The notes beneath the pieces are model-generated. The model made no database searches and was not told where the DNA came from. It saw only the letters and a list, made by a program, of their open reading frames with translations. From an uncultured Aeromonadaceae bacterium (GTDB lineage: Bacteria; Pseudomonadota; Gammaproteobacteria; Enterobacterales; Aeromonadaceae), in NCBI GenBank assembly GCA_945957385.1, contig CAMFKP010000017.1:1-60000 (forward strand): a stretch of 60,000 nucleotides of DNA, read 5' to 3'. This document shows positions 1 through 9,243 of this stretch, one piece after another. The position numbers and the translations under genes are program-made. The stretch's first letter is position 1, and each line of letters starts with the position of its first letter.

Positions 1-54
<54 letters not shown>

Positions 55-65
55 AATCGTTAAAC

Positions 66-95
66 AAAAAGGCCGCATGAAAATGCGGCCTTTTT
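66..95 (+). terminator. Rho-independent terminator of the tRNA
   Basis: GGCCGCAT and ATGCGGCC form an 8-bp stem around a short A-rich loop, flanked by A and T runs. It lies 12 bases after the tRNA CCA end, so it ends the tRNA transcript. Confidence 0.9.
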
Positions 96-177
96 GTTTG
101 TGCTTTTTATTGGCGTTATTCGGTGCCAATCAGGATTCCGATATCACCGATATTACGCATCCACCGTCTGGCGACCT

Positions 178-717
178 TTACGCCAGACGCAATTGACCAT
201 TACATACCGCACTGTATGGAATAATCCGGTTATTCATGACCTTGATTAATTGGTGCACGTGCAGCGTTTTATCTTCGCTCAGTATCAACTCGCCACATAA
301 CAACATACACAGCGACGCTTTTTCACCGGGCTCTATCACCAGCACGTCAGCATGGCCAAATGAATTGGCCAGCATCACCACCTCACCGAGCAATGGCGGG
401 CGGGATAATAAATTAAATTCCTGCAGGTGCCAGCTTTGCGGCATTTGCGGTTTGGCATAGCGCATCGCGGCGACCGCGTTCAATACAATTTGCACGCGCT
501 CTGCTTCGGCAAACGGTAATTCACCAATGCATTCGAGCAGATGAAAATAATGCGAGGTGTCGTCCAGTGAAAACGCGGCGGAATGACGAACATCATCCGT
601 TAGCTGCTTGCCCCGATAAGCGGTAGCAAATTGCATATCGGCAGACAGATCCAGCAATAATCTGTCCATTTTTTCATCATACATCCAATGCCAATGATCA
701 TCCGGGACTAATATCAT
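178..717 (-). CDS. zapC: Cell division protein ZapC
   Basis: This 179-residue protein matches the length (about 180) and pattern of ZapC, a cytoplasmic factor that binds FtsZ and bundles its filaments at the division ring. Recognisable features are the N-terminal PDDHWHWMYDE, the central KPQMPQSWH block, and VIEPGEKASLCML followed by IKVMNNR, all with counterparts in E. coli ZapC. It has no membrane segment or signal peptide. It lies downstream of pyrD on the same strand, as in E. coli, but 263 bases apart, so it probably has its own promoter. The identification rests on remembered family sequence. Confidence 0.88.
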   Translation of the reverse strand: MILVPDDHWHWMYDEKMDRLLLDLSADMQFATAYRGKQLTDDVRHSAAFSLDDTSHYFHLLECIGELPFAEAERVQIVLNAVAAMRYAKPQMPQSWHLQEFNLLSRPPLLGEVVMLANSFGHADVLVIEPGEKASLCMLLCGELILSEDKTLHVHQLIKVMNNRIIPYSAVCNGQLRLA

Positions 718-949
718 GACGGTTCTCTAATGCCAGTATTCACGTGCAGATGAACTTATATTCCATATTCGAACATAATACAAACAACAAATTTAAACCC
801 GCAAATTTTTTTTATATTTATGGTAACCCCAGCGCAGAATAAACTGAATAAATGGACAGAGGGTATTGTTTAACGTGGCCTCAGCAGGGATCCCATTGTT
901 GCTATTAAATTCCAAATCCGATGTTCAGAGTAAATAATCCAGATAGACA
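718..949. other. Intergenic region between pyrD and zapC
   Basis: This AT-rich gap of about 230 bases separates the pyrD terminator from zapC. It carries runs such as a T8 tract near 808 and several TATTAT-like boxes on the minus strand, so the zapC promoter is likely here. No single -35/-10 pair stands out, and no credible ORF or RNA was seen. Confidence 0.4.
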
Positions 950-969
950 CAAGGCCCCGCAGGGCCTTG
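950..969 (-). terminator. Terminator hairpin after pyrD
   Basis: CAAGGCCC and GGGCCTTG form a perfect 8-bp stem with a 4-base loop, 11 bases past the pyrD stop codon. The downstream tract on the minus strand (TGTGTCT) is only moderately T-rich, so termination may be incomplete. Confidence 0.6.
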
Positions 970-980
970 GCTATAACGCA

Positions 981-1994
981 TTAACGCAGGTGCTCGACAA
1001 TGGCCCGAACCAAGGGTGGCCCCTTGTAGATAAAGCCGGAATAGATCTGCACCAAGGCGGCACCGGCATCGATTTTCTCGCGCGCAGCCAGTGGCGAATC
1101 AATACCACCAACACCAATGATCGGAATAGCGCCCTTTAAATGGCCGGCTAATTTACGAATAAATTCGGTGCTCTTGGCTTGCAGTGGCCGACCACTTAAA
1201 CCACCGGCTTCATTAGCGTGTGGCATATCGAAGATCATCTCCCGATCCAGAGTGGTATTGGTTGCGATGACCCCATCGACCTGACTATTTAATAGTGAAG
1301 CAGCAACCTGGGCCAACTCGTCATCATTCATGTCCGGAGCAATCTTGATGGCTAATGGCACATATTTGCCATGCAACTGCGCCAACTCAGTCTGGCGTTG
1401 TTTCAATGCGACCAGCAATTCGTCCAATGCCGCACCATACTGCAATTGACGCAGGCCGGGTGTATTGGGAGACGAAATATTAATCGCGATATAACCGGCA
1501 TACGGATAGACCTTGTCCATGCAGATGAGATAATCATCTTTGCCGTTTTCCAGCGGAGTATCCTTATTTTTGCCGATATTTACGCCAATAATACCTTGGT
1601 AGCGGGTCTTTTTTAGTTTCTCAACCAGGTGATCCACACCTTTATTATTGAAGCCCATACGGTTGATGATGCCCTCGGCAGGAATTACCCGGAACAGGCG
1701 TGGTTTATCATTTCCCGGTTGCGGACGCGGTGTTACCGTCCCCACTTCGACAAAGCCAAATCCCATGGCGCCAAATGCATCGATAGCTTCGCCATCTTTA
1801 TCCAGACCGGCGGCCAGACCGACTGGATTATCAAACGTCAGCCCCATAACTTGAACCGGGCGTGATGGAACATGCTGCCGGAAGAAAATATCCAGCGGAG
1901 TGCCACCGAGTAAAGAAAGCTGTTTGATGGTCAATTCGTGAGCCACTTCCGGATCAAGTTTGAACAGGAAATGACGGGCAAGTTGATAGAACAT
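981..1994 (-). CDS. pyrD: Dihydroorotate dehydrogenase (quinone), class 2
   Basis: PyrD oxidises dihydroorotate to orotate in pyrimidine synthesis and passes electrons to membrane quinones through FMN. The 337 residues match the 336 of E. coli PyrD. The N-terminal helical extension ([16 protein letters not shown]) that docks on the membrane is present. The catalytic-serine segment [11 protein letters not shown] lies near residue 175, and the FMN-binding GVGGI and IYSGFIY motifs are near the C-terminus. The ATG at 1994 is chosen because AAGGAGC sits just upstream and it aligns with the family N-terminus. The frame stays open 23 codons further upstream without such support. It lies between the DUF2835 gene and zapC. 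Confidence 0.96.
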   Translation of the reverse strand: MFYQLARHFLFKLDPEVAHELTIKQLSLLGGTPLDIFFRQHVPSRPVQVMGLTFDNPVGLAAGLDKDGEAIDAFGAMGFGFVEVGTVTPRPQPGNDKPRLFRVIPAEGIINRMGFNNKGVDHLVEKLKKTRYQGIIGVNIGKNKDTPLENGKDDYLICMDKVYPYAGYIAINISSPNTPGLRQLQYGAALDELLVALKQRQTELAQLHGKYVPLAIKIAPDMNDDELAQVAASLLNSQVDGVIATNTTLDREMIFDMPHANEAGGLSGRPLQAKSTEFIRKLAGHLKGAIPIIGVGGIDSPLAAREKIDAGAALVQIYSGFIYKGPPLVRAIVEHLR

Positions 1995-2123
1995 GCGGGC
2001 TCCTTGAATTCGGTGAGACAAAATAGCGGTATTACCGTGCTCGAAATTCCTTCTATCAAACACAGCAAGATAAAACGGCGCACATGTTAAACGTTATCGC
2101 CGCCTATTGCACTGACCGCGCCG

Positions 2124-2345
2124 TTAGCCGATACGCTCCAGATCAAGGAAGCGATGATTATCATCGGTGCGCAAGCGAAAGCGACCTTGCAATCCGGAAT
2201 GACCAATAAATCGCCGCAAGTGCTGTGCGGCCAGTTCAATGCGTAATCCCTGCTCACTGAGCACGGAAATACGCTGGGCATCCCCCCGATAGATGGTGAG
2301 GATCTGTTCGGCTGTAAAATTCAGGCGAAAGGTATAAATCAGCAT
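2124..2345 (-). CDS. DUF2835 family small protein
   Basis: This 73-residue protein fits the DUF2835 family of short uncharacterised gammaproteobacterial proteins. It has the central EQGLRIELAAQHLRRF block, the GLQGRFRL motif, and a family-like end around FLDLERI. Its function is unknown. It lies between pepN and pyrD on the same strand. The only in-frame ATG sits directly after the T tract of the pepN terminator, leaving no recognisable Shine-Dalgarno sequence. A stop codon closes the frame further upstream, with no other start codon between. The start is therefore odd, although the reading frame and family match look sound. Confidence 0.72.
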   Translation of the reverse strand: MLIYTFRLNFTAEQILTIYRGDAQRISVLSEQGLRIELAAQHLRRFIGHSGLQGRFRLRTDDNHRFLDLERIG

Positions 2346-2370
2346 AAAAAAATGGGGGGCAAGCCCCCCA
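2346..2370 (-). terminator. Terminator of pepN, abutting the next start codon
   Basis: On the minus strand six G and six C residues form a stem with a CTTG loop, followed by seven T. The T tract ends exactly at the ATG of the DUF2835 gene. Confidence 0.85.
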
Positions 2371-2376
2371 TCCCCG

Positions 2377-4992
2377 TTATTGGGCTAACGCTCGCGAGAT
2401 CTTTTCATACAGATCCCGCGCCAGATCCGGTAGCTGCGCCAAGGCTTGCAACTCGTTACGGATCAGTGCCTTGCGCTCGCTATCCAGCCGACCGAACTGA
2501 ATCATCGGCACTATGATACGCGCCGCAACCTGCGGATTGATGCGGTTTAACTGTTCCAGCTGCGTGCGCAGGAAACGGTAACCGCTGCCATTGCGGGCAT
2601 GGAACACCACAGGATTGGCTGCCGCAAAGGTGCCGATCAGCGCGCGCACCCGGTTCGGATTGTGCAGCGAGAAACTCGGGTGTTGCAGTAGCGACTCGAC
2701 CTGTTGCAACGTCTGGGCAACCGGACGACTGGCCTGCAGGCGGAACCAGTTATCCATCACCAGGCCATCGTGTTGCCACAGCCGTTCAAAATCGGCCATC
2801 AAGGTGGCAAACAGTGGCAGGTCAGCCACGCTGGCGGCATGCATGGCCGCAAGGGTGTCGGTCATGTTGTTGGCCGTCTGATAATGAGCCGCGACCAGTG
2901 CCTCGCCTTGACCAGCACAGGCCAGATACAGCAGCGCCAGGTTAGCCAACGCCCGATGCGCCATGGCCGCGCCATCGGTACTGTAGTCACCGGTTTGTCG
3001 ATGCTGGTGATAAACCTTCAACCAGAGTGCGGCATGGCGCTCGGCCAGCGCCTGTTGCAGGAAGTGACGCGCAGTATGGATGTGGTCGATGTCGGCCTCG
3101 GCAAACAACTCCAGCAGGGTCCCCTCGCCCGGCAGCGTCAAGATCTCGGCCGCCAGGGCCGGATCGAGTTGCCGGTTCTGCAGCACCTCACCAAAGGCAT
3201 TGAGCAAGGCCTCCGGCGCCTGCAACGGCTGTTGCTTGGCCAGGGCCGCAACGGCACTGGTGATGAAGCGGTTGACCAGCATCTGCGCTGCATCCCAGCG
3301 CACAAAATCGTTCTGTGCGTGGGCCAGTAGCAGGCACAACTCCGCATCCTGATACGGGTAGTCGAGTTTGACCGGTGCAGAAAACTCCTGCAGCAAAGCC
3401 ACCACCGGTGCCGAAGCAATACCGTCAAACACAAAGTGTTGCTCAGCCTCGGTCAGCTCCAGCAGACCACTGACGGCCTGCCCCTCGCGCTGCAACGGCA
3501 ATGGCTGGCCATCGCGGCCATATAACGCCACGCTCAGTGGAATATGCAGCGGCAATTTCTCGTGTTGCTGTGCCGTCGGCGGCGTCATCTGGTTAACCTG
3601 CAGGGTGTAGCGGCCTGCAGCCGCATCAAATGTGCTGCGCACCGTCAACACCGGCGTCCCGGCTTGCGAGTACCAGCGGCGGAATTGTGTCAGATCACGA
3701 CCGGAACCGGCTTCCATCGCCTGCACGAACTGTTCGCAGGTCGCCGCCTGGCCATCGTGACGCTCAACATAGATTTGCATGCCGCGCTGAAACGCCGCCT
3801 CACCCAGCAGGGTATGCAGCATGCGGATAACTTCTGAGCCCTTCTCGTAGACCGTTACCGTGTAGAAGTTATTCATTTCAATCACGACATCCGGACGTAT
3901 CGGGTGGGCCATCGGACCGGCATCTTCAGCAAACTGCGGACCCCGGATGATGCGCACATTGCGGATACGGTTGACGGCACGTGAACCGACATCTGATGAG
4001 AACTCCTGATCACGGAACACCGTCAGCCCCTCTTTCAGGCTGAGCTGGAACCAGTCGCGACAGGTGATGCGATTACCGGTCCAGTTATGGAAATACTCGT
4101 GAGCAATGACGCGCTCGATGTCGAAGTAGTCGGTATCGGTCGCAGTTTGCGGGTTAGCCAGTACAAAGCGCGAGTTGAAGATATTCAACCCTTTGTTCTC
4201 CATCGCGCCCATGTTAAAGAAGTCAACGGCGACGATCATGTAGATATCCAGATCGTATTCCAGTCCGAAGCGCTGCTCATCCCAGGCCATGGATTTTTTC
4301 AGGCTGCTCATCGCATGGGGGGCACGATCCAGGTTGCCTTTATCAACAAACAGCTCGAGCGCAACCCGCCGACCACTGCGGGTGACAAACTCATCACGCA
4401 ATACATCAAAATCGCCCGCAACCAGCGCAAACAGATAGCAAGGCTTGGGGAAAGGATCCTGCCAGCTTACCCAGTGCCGACCATCACCAAGCTCACCGCT
4501 GCCAACCCGATTACCGTTTGACAGCAGGAACGGATAGCGCGCTTTGTCGGCGGTAATGCGTGTGGTGAACTTTGCCAGTACATCCGGGCGATCCAGATAG
4601 TAGGTAATACGGCGGAAACCCTCGGCTTCGCACTGGGTGCAAAACGCCGGCCCCGACTTGTACAGCCCTTCGAGCGCGGTATTGTTGGCCGGATCTATCT
4701 CGGTCTCGATCGTCACAACACACTCGGCCGGCAAGTTGCTCAGTGTCAATTGGCTGGCTGTCTGGACATAGGCGGCAAAGGGCCGGCCATCAACATGCAC
4801 CTGCTTCAACGTCAGGCCTTCACCATCCAGCACTAAAGGCTCGTTGTGTTCGCCGTTACGGCGGATCCGGCTAATCGCCGTCACGCGGGTTTGGTGATCA
4901 TCGAGATGAAAGTCCAGATCTATGCTGTCGATCCAGTAATGGGGCGGGCAGTAATCGAGACGGTATTTTTCCTGTGCAACCTGAGCGGTCAT
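2377..4992 (-). CDS. pepN: Aminopeptidase N (M1 family alanyl aminopeptidase)
   Basis: PepN is the main broad-specificity cytoplasmic aminopeptidase and acts late in protein breakdown. The 871 residues match the roughly 870 of E. coli PepN. The substrate-anchoring MGAMEN motif is followed by the zinc site HEYFHNW (HExxH) with the third ligand glutamate in LKEGLTVF. The C-terminal half is the helical domain typical of gammaproteobacterial M1 enzymes. The ATG at 4992 is preferred over the one at 5001 because AGGA lies 8 bases before it, whereas the same AGGA is one base from the upstream ATG. It is transcribed toward the DUF2835 gene but ends in its own terminator. Confidence 0.96.
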   Translation of the reverse strand: MTAQVAQEKYRLDYCPPHYWIDSIDLDFHLDDHQTRVTAISRIRRNGEHNEPLVLDGEGLTLKQVHVDGRPFAAYVQTASQLTLSNLPAECVVTIETEIDPANNTALEGLYKSGPAFCTQCEAEGFRRITYYLDRPDVLAKFTTRITADKARYPFLLSNGNRVGSGELGDGRHWVSWQDPFPKPCYLFALVAGDFDVLRDEFVTRSGRRVALELFVDKGNLDRAPHAMSSLKKSMAWDEQRFGLEYDLDIYMIVAVDFFNMGAMENKGLNIFNSRFVLANPQTATDTDYFDIERVIAHEYFHNWTGNRITCRDWFQLSLKEGLTVFRDQEFSSDVGSRAVNRIRNVRIIRGPQFAEDAGPMAHPIRPDVVIEMNNFYTVTVYEKGSEVIRMLHTLLGEAAFQRGMQIYVERHDGQAATCEQFVQAMEAGSGRDLTQFRRWYSQAGTPVLTVRSTFDAAAGRYTLQVNQMTPPTAQQHEKLPLHIPLSVALYGRDGQPLPLQREGQAVSGLLELTEAEQHFVFDGIASAPVVALLQEFSAPVKLDYPYQDAELCLLLAHAQNDFVRWDAAQMLVNRFITSAVAALAKQQPLQAPEALLNAFGEVLQNRQLDPALAAEILTLPGEGTLLELFAEADIDHIHTARHFLQQALAERHAALWLKVYHQHRQTGDYSTDGAAMAHRALANLALLYLACAGQGEALVAAHYQTANNMTDTLAAMHAASVADLPLFATLMADFERLWQHDGLVMDNWFRLQASRPVAQTLQQVESLLQHPSFSLHNPNRVRALIGTFAAANPVVFHARNGSGYRFLRTQLEQLNRINPQVAARIIVPMIQFGRLDSERKALIRNELQALAQLPDLARDLYEKISRALAQ

Positions 4993-5092
4993 CGAGAGCA
5001 TCCTGTAATTGAGAAGCCGTAGCAGCTTCCTATTATCTACAGTTGCGACAGAATACCAAGTAGGCTGCGGTGCAAACGATGTTCAGCGGGAT

Positions 5093-5128
5093 AAAAAAAC
5101 AATAAAGCGGCTCAAGGCCGCTTTATTG
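5093..5128 (-). terminator. Terminator of prc
   Basis: CAATAAAGCGGC and GCCGCTTTATTG form a 12-bp stem, with a T7 tract on the minus strand at 5093-5099 and a shorter T run on the other strand. It lies about 20 bases past the prc stop. Confidence 0.9.
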
Positions 5129-5148
5129 TTTTAGTTGACGACAATAGT

Positions 5149-7167
5149 TCAGTGCTTACTGCTAGCACTCAAATCGGCGGTAATCGCAGCCGCTTCCTGC
5201 AGATAGGCATCCGGGAACTGGGTGTCTGTCGGCACATCAGCCAACTTCTTCACCGCAGGTTTTCCCATCCGGGCCAGACGTTCATTGGTGCGCTGCAGAT
5301 TGCGCGCATCCAGATCGTCACGCTCCTTCATGCGCACCTGTTCGTTCAGTGACACCGTCTTGCGCGCCTTTTCCTTCTGGTACCAGGCAATATCCTGATT
5401 GATGTAGGCAAATTCCGGATCCTTGGCAATCCGAGCCGCGTGCTGAGACTCCAGCGACGTCAGCAGGTCACTGAAATTGCCCACCTTCTGGTATTGCGCG
5501 GCAGAGATCTTGTCCCACGGCAACGCATTCGGCTCAACGCTCTCGCCGGATTCTGTCGGATCAATCGTGGTCGGGAACGCAATATCCGGCTTGACCCCTC
5601 GATGCTGGGTGCTGCCACCGTCAATGCGGTAGAACTTGGCCATCGTGTACTGAATATTGCCAAGCTCTTTGTCAAACCAGTCAAACGGGCGACGCAAGGG
5701 TCGGTGCTGCTGTACTGTGCCCTTGCCGAAGGTGTTCTCACCCACAATCAGGGCGCGGCCATAATCACTCATCGCCGCCGAGAAGATTTCGGAAGCCGAG
5801 GCACTGTAGCGGTTGACGAGAACAACCATGGGGCCATCGTAGTAGCTGACACCATCATCGTCTTGTTCCTGTTCAATACGGCCAATGCTATCGCGCACCT
5901 GCACCACGGGTCCTTTCTTAATAAACAGACCACTCAGGGCGATGGCTTCCGGCAAGGAGCCGCCACCGTTATCACGCAAATCGATCAATAAACCATCAAT
6001 CTTCTGCTTCTTGAGCTTATTCAGCTCCTTGATCACATCAGCATGCAGATTGTTATAGAAACTACGAATATCGATGACACCGATGGTCTTGCCTTCGGTA
6101 TGGATCACCGAAGATTTCGCGGCGCGATCCTCAAGGCGGACTTCATCTCGCGTTATCTCAACAACTTGAGACTGCGCACTGGCCCCCTCGCCACGCTGCA
6201 CTTCCAGCTTGACCTTGGTACCCTTGGGTCCCTTAATCAGATCCACGACCTCATCCAGTCGCCAGCCGATGATATCCTGCATTTTGCCACCGGCCTGGGC
6301 GACACCGGTGATCCGATCATCGGGTTTCAACTGCTTGGATTTATCCGCTGGGCCGCCAGGAACCAGTGAACGCACCACAGTGAAGTCATCATCGGCTTGC
6401 AAGACAGCTCCGATCCCTTCCAACGACAGATTCATTTCACTGTTGAAACGCTCAGCTTCGCGCGGAGAGAGGTAACTGGTATGCGGATCGATGGCGCGGG
6501 CAAACGCGTTCTCGACTGTCATGAAGACGTCTTCGCTTTCGCTTTGACTCAGACGCTTAATGGACATCTGGTAACGCTTGGTGAGCAGTGACTTGATTTC
6601 GGCGTCACTCTTGCCCGCCAGTTTCAGATTCAAGGCGTCGTATTTGACCCGTTGTCGCCAGAGCTCATCCAGCTCAAGACGATCCTTTGGCCAGGGAGCA
6701 TTCTTGCGATCGAACTGATAATTGTCCTGTTGGGTGAAGTCAAAAGGCTGGTCCAACAGGCTCAATGCATAAGCAAAGCGGTCGTAACGGCGCTGGATAC
6801 TGAGATTGAACAGATTGTAGGCGACCGAAAGATCACCATTTTCCAATCCAGCCATCAGCTTTTGTCGTGAAGAATTGAAACCATCGACTTCGCTTTGCAA
6901 GAAGAGGTTGCGGCTGTAATCCAGCGAGTCCAGATACATGTCGAAGACCTTGTTGGCAAAGGCATCATCGAGCGTGATCTGTTTGTAATGACTGTGCGTG
7001 AAGAACTTGGCGATACGCTTGCTGGCCGTTGCATGCTGATCTTCTTGGCTCAGGGTCGGCAGAGCGGTTGCCGGAATGGCCGGCGCCACTGCCAGCGCCA
7101 GCCCTGATTGCAACAGGGACAGCGCCAGAACGGAAACGCGGAGCAGATGGTTTCTCAAAAACTGCAC
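5149..7167 (-). CDS. prc: Carboxy-terminal (tail-specific) protease Prc
   Basis: Prc is a periplasmic serine protease of family S41 that cuts unfolded or tagged proteins from the C-terminus and controls murein hydrolases. The 672 residues are close to the 682 of E. coli Prc. A signal peptide (hydrophobic stretch LLRVSVLALSLLQSGLALA) is followed by a helical N-terminal domain. A PDZ domain runs from about residue 250 to 335 (LEGIGAVLQ, VPGGPADKS). The protease core has its serine in SASASEIF and its lysine in FGKGTVQ. It follows proQ with a two-base gap, so both are co-transcribed, the same order as in E. coli. Confidence 0.96.
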   Translation of the reverse strand: MQFLRNHLLRVSVLALSLLQSGLALAVAPAIPATALPTLSQEDQHATASKRIAKFFTHSHYKQITLDDAFANKVFDMYLDSLDYSRNLFLQSEVDGFNSSRQKLMAGLENGDLSVAYNLFNLSIQRRYDRFAYALSLLDQPFDFTQQDNYQFDRKNAPWPKDRLELDELWRQRVKYDALNLKLAGKSDAEIKSLLTKRYQMSIKRLSQSESEDVFMTVENAFARAIDPHTSYLSPREAERFNSEMNLSLEGIGAVLQADDDFTVVRSLVPGGPADKSKQLKPDDRITGVAQAGGKMQDIIGWRLDEVVDLIKGPKGTKVKLEVQRGEGASAQSQVVEITRDEVRLEDRAAKSSVIHTEGKTIGVIDIRSFYNNLHADVIKELNKLKKQKIDGLLIDLRDNGGGSLPEAIALSGLFIKKGPVVQVRDSIGRIEQEQDDDGVSYYDGPMVVLVNRYSASASEIFSAAMSDYGRALIVGENTFGKGTVQQHRPLRRPFDWFDKELGNIQYTMAKFYRIDGGSTQHRGVKPDIAFPTTIDPTESGESVEPNALPWDKISAAQYQKVGNFSDLLTSLESQHAARIAKDPEFAYINQDIAWYQKEKARKTVSLNEQVRMKERDDLDARNLQRTNERLARMGKPAVKKLADVPTDTQFPDAYLQEAAAITADLSASSKH

Positions 7168-7169
7168 TC

Positions 7170-7724
7170 CTAAAGAACGATACGATCGACCTTGACGCGA
7201 ACAACCATGCCAGTAGCCAGCTCAACCTGGACATCATCCTTGGCAACTTCGCGAACAGTCGCCGGCACAGGTGCCTTACCGACCACCACCTTGACCGCTT
7301 GGCCAACGTTCAGCTGAGCTGGGTCCACCTTGGGACGGACTGGACGGCGCGGCTTGTTTGGCTTTTCGCCTTCAGGACGGCGACGAGAAGCAAACACTTT
7401 ATCCTTGCTCTCTTTCAGCGCCTGCTTGGCATGGGTGACATGCTCCTCGGTCAGCACACCGCACTCGTTTCCATCCAGATCAACACGGATGGCTCCAGCC
7501 TTGACGCCATGCAGATAGCGCCAGCTTGAGGTGTACTGGCGCAGCGCGGAGCGCAGCAAGGTCTTGGAGACGCGAGGGTCTTCCGCCAGACGCGTCGCCA
7601 GATCTTGGAAAATACCAATCTTCAGCGGACGTGCTTCGCCTTCAGCAATGAAGCAGGCCGGGAATTGTTCACAGAGGTATGCAATCAGCTCTTTGCTGTT
7701 GCTGAATTTTTCGTTGTTTTCCAT
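7170..7724 (-). CDS. proQ: RNA chaperone ProQ
   Basis: ProQ binds structured small RNAs and mRNA 3' ends and affects osmoadaptation. The 184-residue protein has the N-terminal FinO/ProQ domain ([14 protein letters not shown] through the [11 protein letters not shown] region, about residues 1-120). A lysine/arginine/proline-rich linker follows, then a C-terminal Tudor-like domain ([12 protein letters not shown] to [10 protein letters not shown]). The linker is much shorter than in E. coli ProQ (232 residues). The ATG at 7724 has AAGG six bases upstream and aligns with the family start. The frame continues upstream without such a site. It sits between msrC and prc. Confidence 0.94.
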   Translation of the reverse strand: MENNEKFSNSKELIAYLCEQFPACFIAEGEARPLKIGIFQDLATRLAEDPRVSKTLLRSALRQYTSSWRYLHGVKAGAIRVDLDGNECGVLTEEHVTHAKQALKESKDKVFASRRRPEGEKPNKPRRPVRPKVDPAQLNVGQAVKVVVGKAPVPATVREVAKDDVQVELATGMVVRVKVDRIVL

Positions 7725-7805
7725 GTAAAACCTTGGATGAAAGGACGATGCCACGAAGTAAATCAACGACCTATTATAAAGATGCGTCAGATGATTGCGA
7801 GCAAG

Positions 7806-8273
7806 TTACCGATTCCAACTGAAATTTTCCAGCGCGGCGACTACTTGTTCCAATCCGACCTCATCCTCTTCGTCGAAGCGGTTAAATAATGGGCTGTCTA
7901 TGTCAAGGACAGCGACGATTTTACCCTGACTGTAGACAGGCAGCACAATTTCGGAGTTGCTGGCACCATCACAGGCTATGTGTCCAGGAAATGCATGCAC
8001 ATCTGCAACGCGTTGTGTCTTGCCCGTTGCTACTGCCGTGCCACATACCCCCTTGCCGACCGGAATACGAATACAGGCGGGCTTGCCCTGAAATGGGCCC
8101 AATACCAGTTCGTTTTCGTTAGACAACAGATAGAAACCGACCCAGTTCAAATCATCCAGTGATAGGTTTAACAAAGCACTGACATTGGACAGGTTGGCAA
8201 TCAGATCCGGTTCGCCGTCAGTCAGCCCGGAAATCTGGCCGACCAATGAACGGTAGAAATCAACTTTAGACAT
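7806..8273 (-). CDS. msrC: Free methionine-(R)-sulfoxide reductase (GAF domain)
   Basis: MsrC reduces free methionine-R-sulfoxide in the cytoplasm with a redox-active GAF domain. The 155-residue protein (E. coli MsrC is 165) contains the motif LNWVGFYLL. It keeps all three functional cysteines at residues 67, 77 and 101. The 10- and 24-residue spacings equal those of E. coli Cys84, Cys94 and Cys118. The start at 8273 follows GGAG at a 7-base spacing. The open frame upstream of it (to 8468) lacks family similarity. proQ lies 81 bases downstream in the same direction, matching the E. coli order yebR-proQ-prc. Confidence 0.92.
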   Translation of the reverse strand: MSKVDFYRSLVGQISGLTDGEPDLIANLSNVSALLNLSLDDLNWVGFYLLSNENELVLGPFQGKPACIRIPVGKGVCGTAVATGKTQRVADVHAFPGHIACDGASNSEIVLPVYSQGKIVAVLDIDSPLFNRFDEEDEVGLEQVVAALENFSWNR

Positions 8274-8402
8274 CAAAATCTCCAGAAAAAATCGCTGGCT
8301 AACATAAACCGGGACAGCAGAGGAGACAAGCAGATCTCTTGGTTTGAACCACAACTTTGGGGCGGGTTTGGTATTCGGTGGGAAAGCGTCTACTGTTAAC
8401 GG

Positions 8403-8491
8403 GTAATCGACACGCTGTTTACTCGAGATCTGGGCTCGCAAGAGCCCATTCCCCTGAGCCGGGTACATGGAATTGGTGCCCGGCTTTTTTT
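8403..8491 (+). ncRNA. Candidate small RNA
   Basis: This stretch lies between two minus-strand genes yet reads as a structured plus-strand RNA. A 7-bp hairpin with a GCAA tetraloop (8431-8448) and a C-rich single-stranded segment precede a very strong terminator (8457-8491). A possible promoter lies upstream: TTGGTA at 8368 and TACTGT at 8391 with a 17-bp spacer. No known RNA family was recognised. Only the terminator is firm; the transcript and its 5' end are inferred. Confidence 0.35.
8457..8491 (+). terminator. Strong plus-strand terminator between minus-strand genes
   Basis: AGCCGGG(TAC) pairs with (GTG)CCCGGCT to give a stem of up to 10 bp, followed by seven T. The T tract is on the plus strand only, so it does not serve yciT or msrC. 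Confidence 0.85.
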
Positions 8492-8496
8492 ATTTG

Positions 8497-9243
8497 CTAA
8501 CGGCTCACCTTATCCAGTTCAATCCCCTGCGCTTGCAACCACAATTCGGCATCGCGGGGAATATGCGTATCGGTGATCACCCGCTGCACGTTGCTGATGG
8601 GGCCGATCGCACCGGGATGAATGCGGCCAAATTTGCTCGAATCGGTCAGGATGATGTTTTGCTGCCCTTTGGCCAGAATCGTGTTTGCCACATCGGCACG
8701 CATCATGTTGCGATTCGTAAAACCCGTATCGACATGAAAACCATCCACGCCGATGAAGGCCTTGCTGAAATGCACATGCTGGATACACAGGCGGGTCAGC
8801 GGCCCGACCAAACTTTCGCTGGCACTTTGATACTGACCGCCGAGCAGGATCACTTCGCTGCTGGACTCCCGAAGTTGGTGCGCTATGTAGGAGCTTGAGG
8901 TGATGATGGTGACATCGCCGCGCTCACCGAGCAGTTTGGCCAACATCGTATTGGCACTGCCACCTTCAATTAGTACACTCTCGCCGGATGCCACCAGGCT
9001 GGCGGCACGCTCGGCGATGTATAATTTGATCTTGCTGCGCGCCCACTGGCGGTGTTCCGGATCGTCGCTATCCAGAACGGTGGCGGCGCCATGTACCCGC
9101 TTGAGGAACCCCTTCTCTTCGAGGTAGTTGAGATCTTGCCGGACAGTTACCTCGGAAACCCCAACCTGATCGGAAAGCTCGACAACACTGATCCGGCCCC
9201 GCTCATTGACCAGCTCAAGAATAACGGAATGTCTGGGGTGCAT
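8497..9243 (-). CDS. yciT: DeoR/GlpR-type regulator, YciT-like
   Basis: This is a 248-residue DeoR-family transcription factor. The N-terminal helix-turn-helix spans about residues 1-57 (ISVVELSDQVGVSEVTVRQDLNYLEE as the helix pair). The rest is the sugar-phosphate-sensing DeoR C-domain, with VLIEGGSANT, TIITSSSYIAH, LVGPLTRLCIQHVHFSKAF and ILTDSSKFG. The pattern and length match E. coli YciT better than GlpR or UlaR. The ligand is not evident from sequence. It stands alone on the minus strand, divergent from purT, with no sugar operon beside it. Confidence 0.82.
   Translation of the reverse strand: MHPRHSVILELVNERGRISVVELSDQVGVSEVTVRQDLNYLEEKGFLKRVHGAATVLDSDDPEHRQWARSKIKLYIAERAASLVASGESVLIEGGSANTMLAKLLGERGDVTIITSSSYIAHQLRESSSEVILLGGQYQSASESLVGPLTRLCIQHVHFSKAFIGVDGFHVDTGFTNRNMMRADVANTILAKGQQNIILTDSSKFGRIHPGAIGPISNVQRVITDTHIPRDAELWLQAQGIELDKVSR

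Noticed and set aside
921..1139. A 72-codon plus-strand frame over the pyrD 3' end
   Set aside because: It covers the pyrD terminator and the antisense of its coding end, with no supporting signals.
2085..2100. PurR-like box upstream of pyrD
   Set aside because: Only the AAACGTT core matches, about 10 of 16 positions. It is too weak to list, although pyrD is PurR-controlled in E. coli.
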